Source: Candidatus Avimuribaculum pullicola (GTDB taxonomy: Bacteria > Bacteroidota > Bacteroidia > Bacteroidales > Muribaculaceae). Taken from it: a stretch of 64,000 bases of DNA. This document shows, in pieces, positions 56,301-64,000 of this stretch. The position numbers and the translations under genes were made by a program. The number at the start of each line of letters is the position of its first letter. Position 1 is the first letter of the stretch. Below the pieces are notes generated by a model. It had not been told where the DNA came from and ran no database searches. It saw only the letters and a program-made list of their open reading frames with translations. The DNA lies in NCBI GenBank assembly GCA_018716295.1, contig DVKC01000032.1, forward strand, positions 1 to 64,000. Reading direction: 5' to 3'.

Positions 56301-57766
56301 TTTTTACGGTTCATAGCTATGCGAGCCTGAAGTTCCCACGTGCGTATGCGGTCTTTGTACAAGTTATTGGCGTTCATCTTGCTGATATCAAGCGATGCGT
56401 CTGAATTGTCCTCCCAGCGGCGGCACATGTAGATAGGTTCCCAAATGCGCCCTATCTGGTAACGCCTTGAGAAATTAAGTCCCATTGCATAGTCTTCGCC
56501 ATAGCTTGTATTTGGTATCTTAAGTTCACGCACCATGGGGGTATAGAATGCACGAGGTGCTCCGAACCCGTTTATTCTCAAGGCATTGTTACGGCCATTA
56601 TCGGGAGTCCACTCCTTGTGGTCGATTATGCCCGGCGGAATCATGTTTTTATTGATGTCGGTAAGCATGTAAGTTCCCACCACCATTGCGCAATTTTGTT
56701 CATAGAATGCTTTAACCACTTTCGACAATGTATTTTCATCGGCATACACATCATCGCTATCAAGCTGCACGGCAAACTTGCCACAAAGTGGATGATGTGC
56801 CCCCATATTCCAGCACCCGCCGATACCCAAGTCATCACGCTCGGGAACAATATGTATCAGACGTTCGTCGGTAAATTCACGTATTGCTTCGGTTGTGCCA
56901 TCGGTCGAATGATTGTCAATAACGATTACATTGAACTTGAAATCACACTTCTGCGACAATGCCGAGTTGATAGCGTCACGGATAGTGCGTATGCGGTTGC
57001 GCACAGGTATTATCACAGATGCTTCATATTCAAAGTCGCCTTTATCAAAGTCGATATGTTCAAACTCAGGCACAAGGTAGCCGCCCACCTCTTTCAAATA
57101 TTCGGTACATGCAGCTTCCATCTCAAGTTGCCTATTGCGGTTGCGCGGATCTACATAGTCAAAAATTTTCTCCCCGCTGCGGCGTATATCTGTTTCTACA
57201 TCGCTATACAGGTATTCGTTGATATGTACAATCGGGGCTATTTGCGACAACTTCAGGCGCAAGTCATACAAGCCAGCCGCATCGTAATCGGCTTTCATCA
57301 TATTGGCTGCCTTAACAAAAGCCTCGGTGGTGAACATCAACACCGAACCGAAATCAAAATCATCACGCAGACTGCCTTGCTGGTAATCAATTACGGGTGC
57401 GTTGGAACGATGACCATCGGCCGTCACATTATAGCGGTCGGCATACACCATGCCAGCTCCGCTGTCGGCAGCCAAACGCATCATGCGTTCAAGCGCAAAC
57501 AAGCCCGGGCGCAACGTCGTGTATTTGGTGTAAACCATCACAAAATCGCTATCGGCGTGGGCAGCAATCACGCGCATGGTTGATGAAGCTTCGAGCGACT
57601 TCACCTCAAGCATCTCGCACCCAGCAGGGCACTCACCCTTGGCTTCATTGCCAATATTGAGCAAATATATCTTTGCAATACTTTCGTTGGCTTGCAAGTT
57701 TTTTATAGTCTCGGCTGCCTGCGCGCTATCGGCATAAGGCAAGAAACAGTTAATTGTTGTCTTCAT
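56297..57766 (-). CDS. Family 2 glycosyltransferase with tandem GT-A-like regions
   Basis: 489 residues. The C-terminal half is a complete GT2 domain: [43 protein letters not shown] (DxD), [14 protein letters not shown] (catalytic ED). The N-terminal 230 residues ([20 protein letters not shown] to the RNRNRQLE region) look like a second, degenerate GT-A fold. No membrane helix. The acceptor is unknown; its operon suggests cell-wall or envelope glycan. Confidence 0.85.
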   Translation of the reverse strand: MKTTINCFLPYADSAQAAETIKNLQANESIAKIYLLNIGNEAKGECPAGCEMLEVKSLEASSTMRVIAAHADSDFVMVYTKYTTLRPGLFALERMMRLAADSGAGMVYADRYNVTADGHRSNAPVIDYQQGSLRDDFDFGSVLMFTTEAFVKAANMMKADYDAAGLYDLRLKLSQIAPIVHINEYLYSDVETDIRRSGEKIFDYVDPRNRNRQLEMEAACTEYLKEVGGYLVPEFEHIDFDKGDFEYEASVIIPVRNRIRTIRDAINSALSQKCDFKFNVIVIDNHSTDGTTEAIREFTDERLIHIVPERDDLGIGGCWNMGAHHPLCGKFAVQLDSDDVYADENTLSKVVKAFYEQNCAMVVGTYMLTDINKNMIPPGIIDHKEWTPDNGRNNALRINGFGAPRAFYTPMVRELKIPNTSYGEDYAMGLNFSRRYQIGRIWEPIYMCRRWEDNSDASLDISKMNANNLYKDRIRTWELQARIAMNRKK

Positions 57767-57793
57767 AAATATGATGTTTTTATTGTTAATTCA

Positions 57794-60778
57794 TTATTCA
57801 AAAAAATCCAATATACCTTTCATAAGTACTTCGCGCGACTGTGCCGACTTGATGGTTTCAAACGGGAAACCTATTATACAAGTCTTGTAACGCCCCATGT
57901 CGGCAGCGACTCCGGCAGGAAGATTATTTTCGTTATAACGCATTATGGTAGTTGCATTGCCACCAGCCGGGATTATGGCATCGGGCGACTCCACGCAATA
58001 AACGTCGCCATTCGGTTCATTGTAATACTTCAATTCGACATCGGGCATGTCAAGTGCCTTATATTCCGATGCGACACTATAGGCTTGTCCCGAAACCTCG
58101 GCTTGCCCAGTCCTCCATTTATACCCAAGCACCTTTTCGGCAAACGTACTCCTTTGTTGGTCAGTTTGAGGCTTGTCCCATATATCGGTAGCGACAAATG
58201 CCCCCGAAACAAACATATTTCCACCTTGCTTGAAATATACAGTCAAACGGTTGCGCAATGCTTCACTGAATATTGCATAATGTGATGGTTTTGCACCACG
58301 GCCGACAGTATATTCTTTTTGTTTGCCAAGTATAAGGTCAACTGCCTTGTAATCGTCCATTGCGATACCACCATCTTCAACAGCTTTCAAGCTTGACGAT
58401 GCGAATGAATAACCCGCCGCCAAGATTGCCTCGCCATGTACGGCTGGGTAGTCAAACGTATTACCGGCAATGACCATTGTTTCGCAATCCGAACGACTGG
58501 CACCGAAACCTGCCGCGTCATCATCCATCCATGGAATATTCCTGCGGAATTCAAATTGGCGACCAATATAGCAGATATCTTGCATATAAGGCACACCCAT
58601 GTCACGTTCGCTATAAAATCCCGCCACAGCACCAGCATCGAAATAATCGGGAGCCGACACGCGTGTAAATCCATTAACGACAAGCACCGTTCCGCGCGCC
58701 TCAGGGGCAATGCCACACGAAAGGACTTCGGAAGGGAAACTGCGCCCGCCATCATTCATGGCCACGATTTTATAACTGTGCACCTCGTTATCATTGATTT
58801 CCACATTATACTCGGTATCACCGACAATAGCTATCTCCTTGAAACCACCATTGCCGACCCTTTCCATGACCACATACTTGCTGGCATCGGCATTGTCGCA
58901 CAATGTGTCGCGAGTGGGTTGCCACGACAGTGTAAAGCGGTTATTACCAGCCATGTCGATCGCAAATGAATTGACAGGCAACGGCTGCACCATATATTCA
59001 CGCCCATCGCGGGCAGCTATGAATTGCAACATTCCCTTATACACGGCCCGACTCACGGTAAAACGGAAATTTGGGTCAAGCCCATACTTCATGTCGGCAA
59101 AATTCTGGTGCGACAACAATTCGAGCAGCATTGTGGGCACTTCGGGGACACGTGCCTCATAATAAGATTTGTCCCACATTCCACGACGCATCCATTCAGG
59201 CTCAAATTGGCTGCGGACATCAGTTACCACATTGGTCAATATCGAATCAACGAGCGCACGCGACATGATGCGCGGTGTGCCGTCGGCATATCGACCGAAG
59301 TCGTCGGTATAATAAATACCTAATGAACCTATTATACTGTCGTTCATCGTAGTTCCAGCATCGCTGTGGAAGGCAAATGCTATATCTACTGGTATATTGA
59401 GGCCTTCGGCATCGGGCAACACCTGCGACCCGCCAGCAAGATAATTGACCCATAACCCACGGCAACGATAATCATCACCATAGTCATCTACACCTTCCGA
59501 TGGGGAATATACGCTGTCGGGAACACCTGCCCATTGCAAGAAATACCGCGCACCTTCGGTGTAACGAGGATGGTCGCTTGGCACATAACGGTAATCAACA
59601 TCTTTCTTGCCATTTTTCTCATCGTTGGGCGATACTATGCGGGCCACGTTACCCATTCCGCCGCCAATCTTGACAGCATCGGCAGTCACAATTCCTTTAC
59701 CCGAAACCGAATAATTGTCAAGGACAACTACATTCTCGTTTTGCCCTTCATGCAACGGGAAATGCCCAAGGTAAATCCATGTACCACCTCCCATCTGCTG
59801 GTTTATTGTAAAAGATTCCGACCCTGCCAGGCTATTCACAACATAATGAGCTGCGGCAGTGCTGCCTGGCACAGTCTTGTAAGAAACATATACTGCATAA
59901 TTCCCATCTTCGGGAACAACGGCATTCCATTTGGCAGTTGAAAGTTTCGATTTATTTTTAGTAGCGGCTACCTGGCGAAAAGTACCCTCGGCAAAAGGAT
60001 TCTCAAAATCCTTGTACATTTTGCGCATATAGGCGAAACCTTTGCCCTCGCCTTGTTTCCATTGCTTGTCGCCGTTTTGTTCCACGTATGTATCTTGCGC
60101 TTCACCGCCATCGGCATCTACTATCACCTCATGCACATTTACATCACGTTCGCGCGGACTCATTACGTATGCACCTGCATTCTCAAGCATTGGCATCAAG
60201 TATGGCATCACATAGCTTTGTGTGTATAGGTCTTCCACAGTTTGGAAAATCCTGGCACGCTGCCACTCCCAACGATTTTCATCTGGCTCGAAATACCAGC
60301 CATGGCTTTGCCACAGCGCTATGATATTGCCATCAAGTCCCTTGGAATAATGCTTCGACGGATTGTCGTTCGACACAAACGGTTCATGGCTGCGTCGATA
60401 CTTGGAACTGAAACGTGGCAGATAGTCATTGGCGTTACGTCCGTCAATGGTAATGGTCATCGTGTAGCCCTGATATTTCTTTGGCAGACTCCCACGTATG
60501 GCATCTTTCACCGTTTCAAGGTATTCGGCAGTAAACGGAACATCGGCAAAACTGCCACTCATTGCCACCGTCACTGTTTTGCGGTTATCACTGATGTTGA
60601 AACTCTTTACCGCCACCTTGCCTATGCCCAGATGTTGCGGCAATACTTGTGCCACTGCGGCAGTAGCATCTTCCTTCATTTGGCGCACTGGCAATTTTGC
60701 ACTTGCGATTGACACCCCACCCAATGTGGCTGCAATAACGGCAAGTGTGATTTTCCTTATCATAGTTTTCTTTCGCAT
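57794..60778 (-). CDS. N-acetylmuramoyl-L-alanine amidase with inserted golvesin-like domain
   Basis: 994 residues. Signal peptide (MIRKITLAVIAATLGGVSIA). Amidase_3 zinc ligands appear in two pieces: ALWQSHGWYF with WEWQRARIFQTVEDL in the first, and IAFAFHSDAG and MLLELLSHQNF in the second. Between them is a golvesin C-terminal-like beta domain (YVSYKTVPGSTAAAHYVV to DAVKIGGGMG). A fibronectin-type region (from NRFTLSWQPT) and a C-terminal ThuA/GATase-like region follow. It is probably periplasmic and first in the operon. A start at 60763 (second ATG) is equally possible. Confidence 0.82.
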   Translation of the reverse strand: MRKKTMIRKITLAVIAATLGGVSIASAKLPVRQMKEDATAAVAQVLPQHLGIGKVAVKSFNISDNRKTVTVAMSGSFADVPFTAEYLETVKDAIRGSLPKKYQGYTMTITIDGRNANDYLPRFSSKYRRSHEPFVSNDNPSKHYSKGLDGNIIALWQSHGWYFEPDENRWEWQRARIFQTVEDLYTQSYVMPYLMPMLENAGAYVMSPRERDVNVHEVIVDADGGEAQDTYVEQNGDKQWKQGEGKGFAYMRKMYKDFENPFAEGTFRQVAATKNKSKLSTAKWNAVVPEDGNYAVYVSYKTVPGSTAAAHYVVNSLAGSESFTINQQMGGGTWIYLGHFPLHEGQNENVVVLDNYSVSGKGIVTADAVKIGGGMGNVARIVSPNDEKNGKKDVDYRYVPSDHPRYTEGARYFLQWAGVPDSVYSPSEGVDDYGDDYRCRGLWVNYLAGGSQVLPDAEGLNIPVDIAFAFHSDAGTTMNDSIIGSLGIYYTDDFGRYADGTPRIMSRALVDSILTNVVTDVRSQFEPEWMRRGMWDKSYYEARVPEVPTMLLELLSHQNFADMKYGLDPNFRFTVSRAVYKGMLQFIAARDGREYMVQPLPVNSFAIDMAGNNRFTLSWQPTRDTLCDNADASKYVVMERVGNGGFKEIAIVGDTEYNVEINDNEVHSYKIVAMNDGGRSFPSEVLSCGIAPEARGTVLVVNGFTRVSAPDYFDAGAVAGFYSERDMGVPYMQDICYIGRQFEFRRNIPWMDDDAAGFGASRSDCETMVIAGNTFDYPAVHGEAILAAGYSFASSSLKAVEDGGIAMDDYKAVDLILGKQKEYTVGRGAKPSHYAIFSEALRNRLTVYFKQGGNMFVSGAFVATDIWDKPQTDQQRSTFAEKVLGYKWRTGQAEVSGQAYSVASEYKALDMPDVELKYYNEPNGDVYCVESPDAIIPAGGNATTIMRYNENNLPAGVAADMGRYKTCIIGFPFETIKSAQSREVLMKGILDFFE

Positions 60779-60815
60779 AAATCGGCCTTTACATTAATGG
60801 TATTTTTGTTTCCAA

Positions 60816-60823
60816 CAAAATTA
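60816..60823 (-). promoter_or_regulatory. Candidate -7 box of the peptidoglycan operon
   Basis: Minus strand reads TAATTTTG, about 38 bases upstream of the amidase ATG; no -33 box. Confidence 0.5.
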
Positions 60824-60928
60824 GTGTTTTGCTCCTTATTCTGTGAAAAATTTGGAGCAATAATTCCATGAATTAAAGACAATTTATGAATTAACTACAT
60901 ATTTTCAGCATTGCAGTGTTTGTCGAGA

Positions 60929-61765
60929 TTATTCTTTTCCATGGAATTCTATCAAACCTGGCATCGAACGTGGTACTATCTTCTTGATTGATGCACCAAA
61001 CTCCGATGCCACTTCTTTCAATATGTCGGAATAGGTACAAGCAACAGCGCCAACAAAGCACAATGGATAGTTGACATAATCATATTGGCTTATATTACGC
61101 TTGAAAAAGCGCATGATTTCATCGTGGACTAAAGTATGGACATAGTCATTGTCGAGATGCGCAGCAAGGAAGAACGAATATTTACTGAGCGTCTTGTTCG
61201 ACAGCGACATGACATACACGCTATCCATTATTTCATCGGGCGTGACATTAAACTGTGCATAAAATTCGTCTTGCAATTGGCGCGGAGCCAAGTTCTTAAG
61301 GCAATCGCTCAAGAACAATTTGCCCAATGCTGAGCCGCTTCCCTCATCACCAAGGATAAAGCCCAACGGTTTAACATTCTGCACAATACCATAACCGTCA
61401 TACAGGCATGAATTAGAACCTGTTCCAAGTATGCAAGCAAGCCCTGCCGAATTGATAAACATTCCACGAGCAGCCCCGAGCAAATCACTCTCTACCTCAA
61501 TGGGTGTCTTGAATTGTGCCACAAGTGATGCCTTGACCGTGTCTTTTCGTTCTTCGGTCGAGCAACCCGCACCATAAAAGTAAACCTTGTCCCACCGACG
61601 CTTGAAAAATGCTTCGGGCAGTTGCAAGCGCACGCAGTGACTTATTTCGCGACGGGACTGGAAAAATGGATTCAACCCCTCGGTTGAGGCCTCGGCAACA
61701 ATATCTGTTCCATCAACCAGTGCCCACTCGGTGCGGGTGGAACTGCTGTCAGCGATTATTTTCAT
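60929..61765 (-). CDS. BadF/BadG-type amino-sugar kinase
   Basis: 278 residues of the ASKHA-fold BadF/N-acetylglucosamine kinase family. The phosphate motifs are IIADSSSTRTEWALV at the N-terminus, CILGTGSNSCLYDG and GFILGDEGSGSALG. Related bacterial enzymes phosphorylate GlcNAc or MurNAc (for example MurK). Being just upstream of an operon with NamZ, which releases MurNAc, makes MurNAc a plausible substrate. I chose the ATG at 61763-61765 because the ASKHA motif follows at once. Confidence 0.86.
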   Translation of the reverse strand: MKIIADSSSTRTEWALVDGTDIVAEASTEGLNPFFQSRREISHCVRLQLPEAFFKRRWDKVYFYGAGCSTEERKDTVKASLVAQFKTPIEVESDLLGAARGMFINSAGLACILGTGSNSCLYDGYGIVQNVKPLGFILGDEGSGSALGKLFLSDCLKNLAPRQLQDEFYAQFNVTPDEIMDSVYVMSLSNKTLSKYSFFLAAHLDNDYVHTLVHDEIMRFFKRNISQYDYVNYPLCFVGAVACTYSDILKEVASEFGASIKKIVPRSMPGLIEFHGKE

Positions 61766-61825
61766 AGCGTTAGTTTTTACTTTATGCAAAGTAAGCAAAA
61801 CATTCCTTTTTAACCTAAAATAAAT

Positions 61826-61859
61826 GCAAAAAAACGGCCATTTGGCACACCAAATGGCC
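61826..61859 (-). terminator. Terminator of the DUF5103 gene
   Basis: Perfect 10-bp stem GGCCATTTGG (61836-61845) with CCAAATGGCC (61850-61859), four-base loop; a run of T follows on the minus strand. Confidence 0.9.
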
Positions 61860-61881
61860 AATATGTCCCCATATTTGCAGT

Positions 61882-63156
61882 TTATTTGCCCGAAAACACC
61901 ATGCCAAACCCAACCAAACGGTCGTAACGCTCACCTGGCTGCCTATTATACACTTTTACCGAATATTCATTTACAGTCTGGTACTTGTCACCTTCAATAG
62001 TCGATGTCATCCCTACATTTGTTCCATCGGGAACAAACAGGTATTGATAGTTATATGCACCCTGTTTGAGCAAAATGTCGGCCACATAGCACCCCGAGGC
62101 TTCATCATACCTCATCAACGATGACGAATTGAACAGATGGTTGGTAAATTCACCTTCTATATATACCTTGCCGCCAGTCAAGCGTTCACCCGTGGCAAGC
62201 GAAAAGTGTGTCACCAAATAATCAGCCCGTCCATCCGAATCATCTGCTTCGGCATTACGTATTGTAAAACGTCCGTTCTGTGTTTTGTCATACAGATACA
62301 TAATATCGGTACGCGGCTCATCGGTATGCAACGTCGCATGATAAAATGGGTGGTAATATTCGACCTGCGACACACCCATCGTAGGGTAATTGACGGCAAC
62401 CGTTTCCATGCGCCTATACTCATTTCCTGCCGGAAATATCAGCTTGCGGTCATGTTCATATATCACCTTGTTACCCATCACGCGCATTGGCCTACCGACC
62501 CATACCTCATTATCGACACGTGAATTCTGGCTGACGCACACAGCCAAGTCTTGATACATATCCCTCACCATGTAATCGCGCGTATCTATAGTTATATCCA
62601 CCTGCTGGTGCCCCACATTAAAATCAATGTCGGTACGCGACGACACCGATGGATATACCCCTACAACATTTTCGCACACCATGAAGCGAGCCTGCAACAA
62701 TATCTCATCGGGAAAATCCTCGCGGTAAACCTGCACAAGGTAATTGCCCGATTTTGTGAACCTTATTTCATCGTTGGGCAATGTGAACTCATAGTGCACA
62801 AAATGTGTAAACGTGCCACTCGAATATTCATAATTTTCTATATTGGCATAATTAAAACCATCAAGATATTCGGTGTCGATGAGCTGCGATGGTTGCCAAT
62901 TGGCATTGCAATGCACCACGCTATAGCGCAAATACGACAATTCGGCACTAAGCTCGTCAAAACGCACCTCAATCACATCATCACTCCCCATCATTATTAT
63001 CGGCGGAAAATAATCGTTGCCCGACAACTTCACTTGCAACGACTTGAAATTGCTATCGAAAACACGCGTCTGCGTGTCAACACCAGGCTGTGCCAAAGTC
63101 GTACACACCACCATCGACATCATTGCCAGCAACAATACCATGTTTTTCATTTTCAA
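61882..63156 (-). CDS. DUF5103 protein (type IX secretion plug family)
   Basis: 424 residues. Signal peptide MKMKNMVLLLAMMSMVVCTT. The whole mature part matches the DUF5103 pattern: LSYLRYSVVHCNANWQPSQL, YLDGFNYANIENYEYSSGTF, HYEFTLPN, GNYLVQVY and PHFYHAT-like YYHPFYHATL. A family member acts as a plug in the type IX translocon of Flavobacterium; many Bacteroidales carry it without the rest of the system. It starts 12 bases after ung and likely shares its promoter. Confidence 0.85.
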   Translation of the reverse strand: MKMKNMVLLLAMMSMVVCTTLAQPGVDTQTRVFDSNFKSLQVKLSGNDYFPPIIMMGSDDVIEVRFDELSAELSYLRYSVVHCNANWQPSQLIDTEYLDGFNYANIENYEYSSGTFTHFVHYEFTLPNDEIRFTKSGNYLVQVYREDFPDEILLQARFMVCENVVGVYPSVSSRTDIDFNVGHQQVDITIDTRDYMVRDMYQDLAVCVSQNSRVDNEVWVGRPMRVMGNKVIYEHDRKLIFPAGNEYRRMETVAVNYPTMGVSQVEYYHPFYHATLHTDEPRTDIMYLYDKTQNGRFTIRNAEADDSDGRADYLVTHFSLATGERLTGGKVYIEGEFTNHLFNSSSLMRYDEASGCYVADILLKQGAYNYQYLFVPDGTNVGMTSTIEGDKYQTVNEYSVKVYNRQPGERYDRLVGFGMVFSGK

Positions 63157-63168
63157 CTTTCCTTATGT

Positions 63169-63831
63169 TTACCAGTCGATAGGTTCTTCACCATGCGCTA
63201 TTAAATACTCATTAGCACGAGAGAAATGCTTGTTTCCAAAAAATCCACGATAGGCCGACAATGGCGATGGGTGGGGAGATGTAAGCACCAAGTGGCGTGT
63301 ACGGTCGATAAACGCCCCTTTCTTAATGGCATACGACCCCCACAGGATAAACACCAAGTGGTCGCGGCGCGTGGCAAGATGCAATATCACATGGTCGGTA
63401 AACTCCTCCCAGCCACGATTCTGATGCGACCCTGCACAATGCGCCCTAACAGTCAATGTCGAATTTAGCAACAACACCCCCTGTCTGGCCCACCTCGAAA
63501 GGTCGCCGCTTGCTGGCATCGGTTTTCCCAAATCATCGTGTATCTCCTTGAAAATATTCACAAGCGATGGCGGCATAGGCACACCATCACGCACCGAGAA
63601 GCACAAGCCATTGGCCTGTCCCAAATCATGATATGGGTCTTGCCCGAGTATGACAACCTTCACACGCTCAAATGGTGTGGCATCAAACGCCGCAAAAATT
63701 TCACGTCCAGGAGGGAAAACCTGATAATGCTTGTACTCATCGTGGACAAAATCCACAAGCTGTTGGAAATAAGGTTGCTCCCACTCATCGGCAAGCTCCT
63801 TGCGCCAACTCTCTTCTATCTTGACATTCAT
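63169..63831 (-). CDS. ung: Uracil-DNA glycosylase
   Basis: 220 residues. Removes uracil from DNA. Motifs: VVILGQDPYHDLGQANGLCFS (catalytic Asp and water-activating loop; given here only as the family signature), LLLNSTLTV and the C-terminal HPSPLSAYRGFFG DNA-insertion loop. Length is normal for family-1 UDG. Promoter overlaps that of the divergent tRNA-Arg gene. Confidence 0.96.
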   Translation of the reverse strand: MNVKIEESWRKELADEWEQPYFQQLVDFVHDEYKHYQVFPPGREIFAAFDATPFERVKVVILGQDPYHDLGQANGLCFSVRDGVPMPPSLVNIFKEIHDDLGKPMPASGDLSRWARQGVLLLNSTLTVRAHCAGSHQNRGWEEFTDHVILHLATRRDHLVFILWGSYAIKKGAFIDRTRHLVLTSPHPSPLSAYRGFFGNKHFSRANEYLIAHGEEPIDW

Positions 63832-63860
63832 GAAAATCTATTCAATAATTATATATCCAC

Positions 63861-63891
63861 TTGCAAAGCTACAAATATATTATTACTTTTG
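63861..63891 (+). promoter_or_regulatory. Promoter of tRNA-Arg
   Basis: TTG (63861-63863), 20 bases, TACTTTTG (63884-63891), about 45 bases upstream of the tRNA. Confidence 0.6.
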
Positions 63892-63895
63892 CCAA
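63864..63895 (-). promoter_or_regulatory. Promoter of ung
   Basis: Minus strand: TTG (63893-63895), 21 bases, TAGCTTTG (63864-63871). It overlaps the tRNA promoter almost completely, so the two may compete for RNA polymerase. Confidence 0.55.
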
Positions 63896-63936
63896 CCGAA
63901 AACGTAAAACCCACAAATTTTACGAAACCGACATCT

Positions 63937-64000
63937 GCACCCATAGTTCAATGGATAGAATAAAGGATTCCGGTTCCTTCGATTAGGGTTCGACTCCCTA
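63937..64000 (+). tRNA. tRNA-Arg(CCG), 3' end cut by the window edge
   Basis: GCACCCA acceptor strand, D-arm AGTTCAATGGATAGAAT, anticodon stem AAGGA/TCCTT with loop TTCCGGT (anticodon CCG), and T-arm TAGGGTTCGACTCCCTA. The 3' acceptor strand lies beyond position 64000. Confidence 0.92.

Noticed and set aside
55380-56330. 316-codon open frame on the plus strand
   Set aside because: Lies opposite the DUF4922 gene and crosses into the glycosyltransferase gene; composition is that of a reversed coding strand.

Overview
The window is from the chromosome of an anaerobic member of the Bacteroidales. Several signs agree. There is a pyruvate:ferredoxin oxidoreductase, a DUF5103 (type IX secretion plug) protein, a long IleS next to a one-cysteine DksA-like protein, and Bacteroidetes-only families (DUF4296, DUF4922, BspA-type LRR). 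Upstream regions repeatedly carry the TAnnTTTG -7 box, often with TTG/TTTG 19-21 bases upstream, and mostly lack Shine-Dalgarno sequences. Base composition is close to 50% GC. A Muribaculaceae- or Prevotella-like genome is my inference; no 16S gene is present. The window holds about 52 protein genes and a tRNA-Arg cut by the right edge. I see no phage, complete insertion sequence or CRISPR array.

Layout, left to right. 1-3.9 kb: a 5'-truncated prfH remnant, then nfo with an MFS sugar transporter, and trmN6. 3.9-7.5 kb: nifJ. 7.7-11.5 kb: a HU-like/SPOR membrane protein, a Hanks-type Ser/Thr kinase flanked on both sides by REP-like palindrome pairs, and a TPR protein. 11.6-13.9 kb: a clostripain-family lipoprotein and an MscS channel. 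13.9-14.5 kb: non-coding DNA with a promoter and a long hairpin. 14.5-23.7 kb: recJ, recQ, a PG_1098-type methyltransferase, a large TPR protein and an M3 peptidase. 23.9-30.6 kb: one compact operon (dCMP deaminase, CtpA protease, 5-FTHF cyclo-ligase, a RIC-like protein without metal ligands, a LuxR-type regulator, an M16 protease). 30.9-33.4 kb: a DUF5131 protein and metallo-hydrolase pair, divergent from an AraC regulator. 33.6-38.9 kb: aspartate aminotransferase, two lipoproteins, a repeat-rich gap, then a small protein, a DUF4296 lipoprotein and lspA. 39-42.8 kb: the DksA-like gene and ileS.

43.0-50.5 kb is the most unusual part. A minus-strand cluster encodes a LytTR regulator, two FHA proteins each carrying a zinc ribbon, two paralogous single-pass membrane proteins with EF-hand-like loops, an LRR protein, a small secreted protein, a secreted caspase-like protease and a membrane PP2C phosphatase. 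No kinase lies in the cluster; the only Hanks kinase of the window is about 33 kb away. This looks like a phospho-signalling system spanning the envelope, and I cannot match it to a described one.

50.9-61.8 kb: a six-gene operon for peptidoglycan turnover and recycling (golvesin-containing amidase, GT2 glycosyltransferase, DUF4922 HIT-like protein, SpoIID/LytB protein, AmpG-like permease, NamZ muramidase), preceded by a BadF-type amino-sugar kinase. 61.9-64 kb: the DUF5103 protein, ung and tRNA-Arg(CCG).
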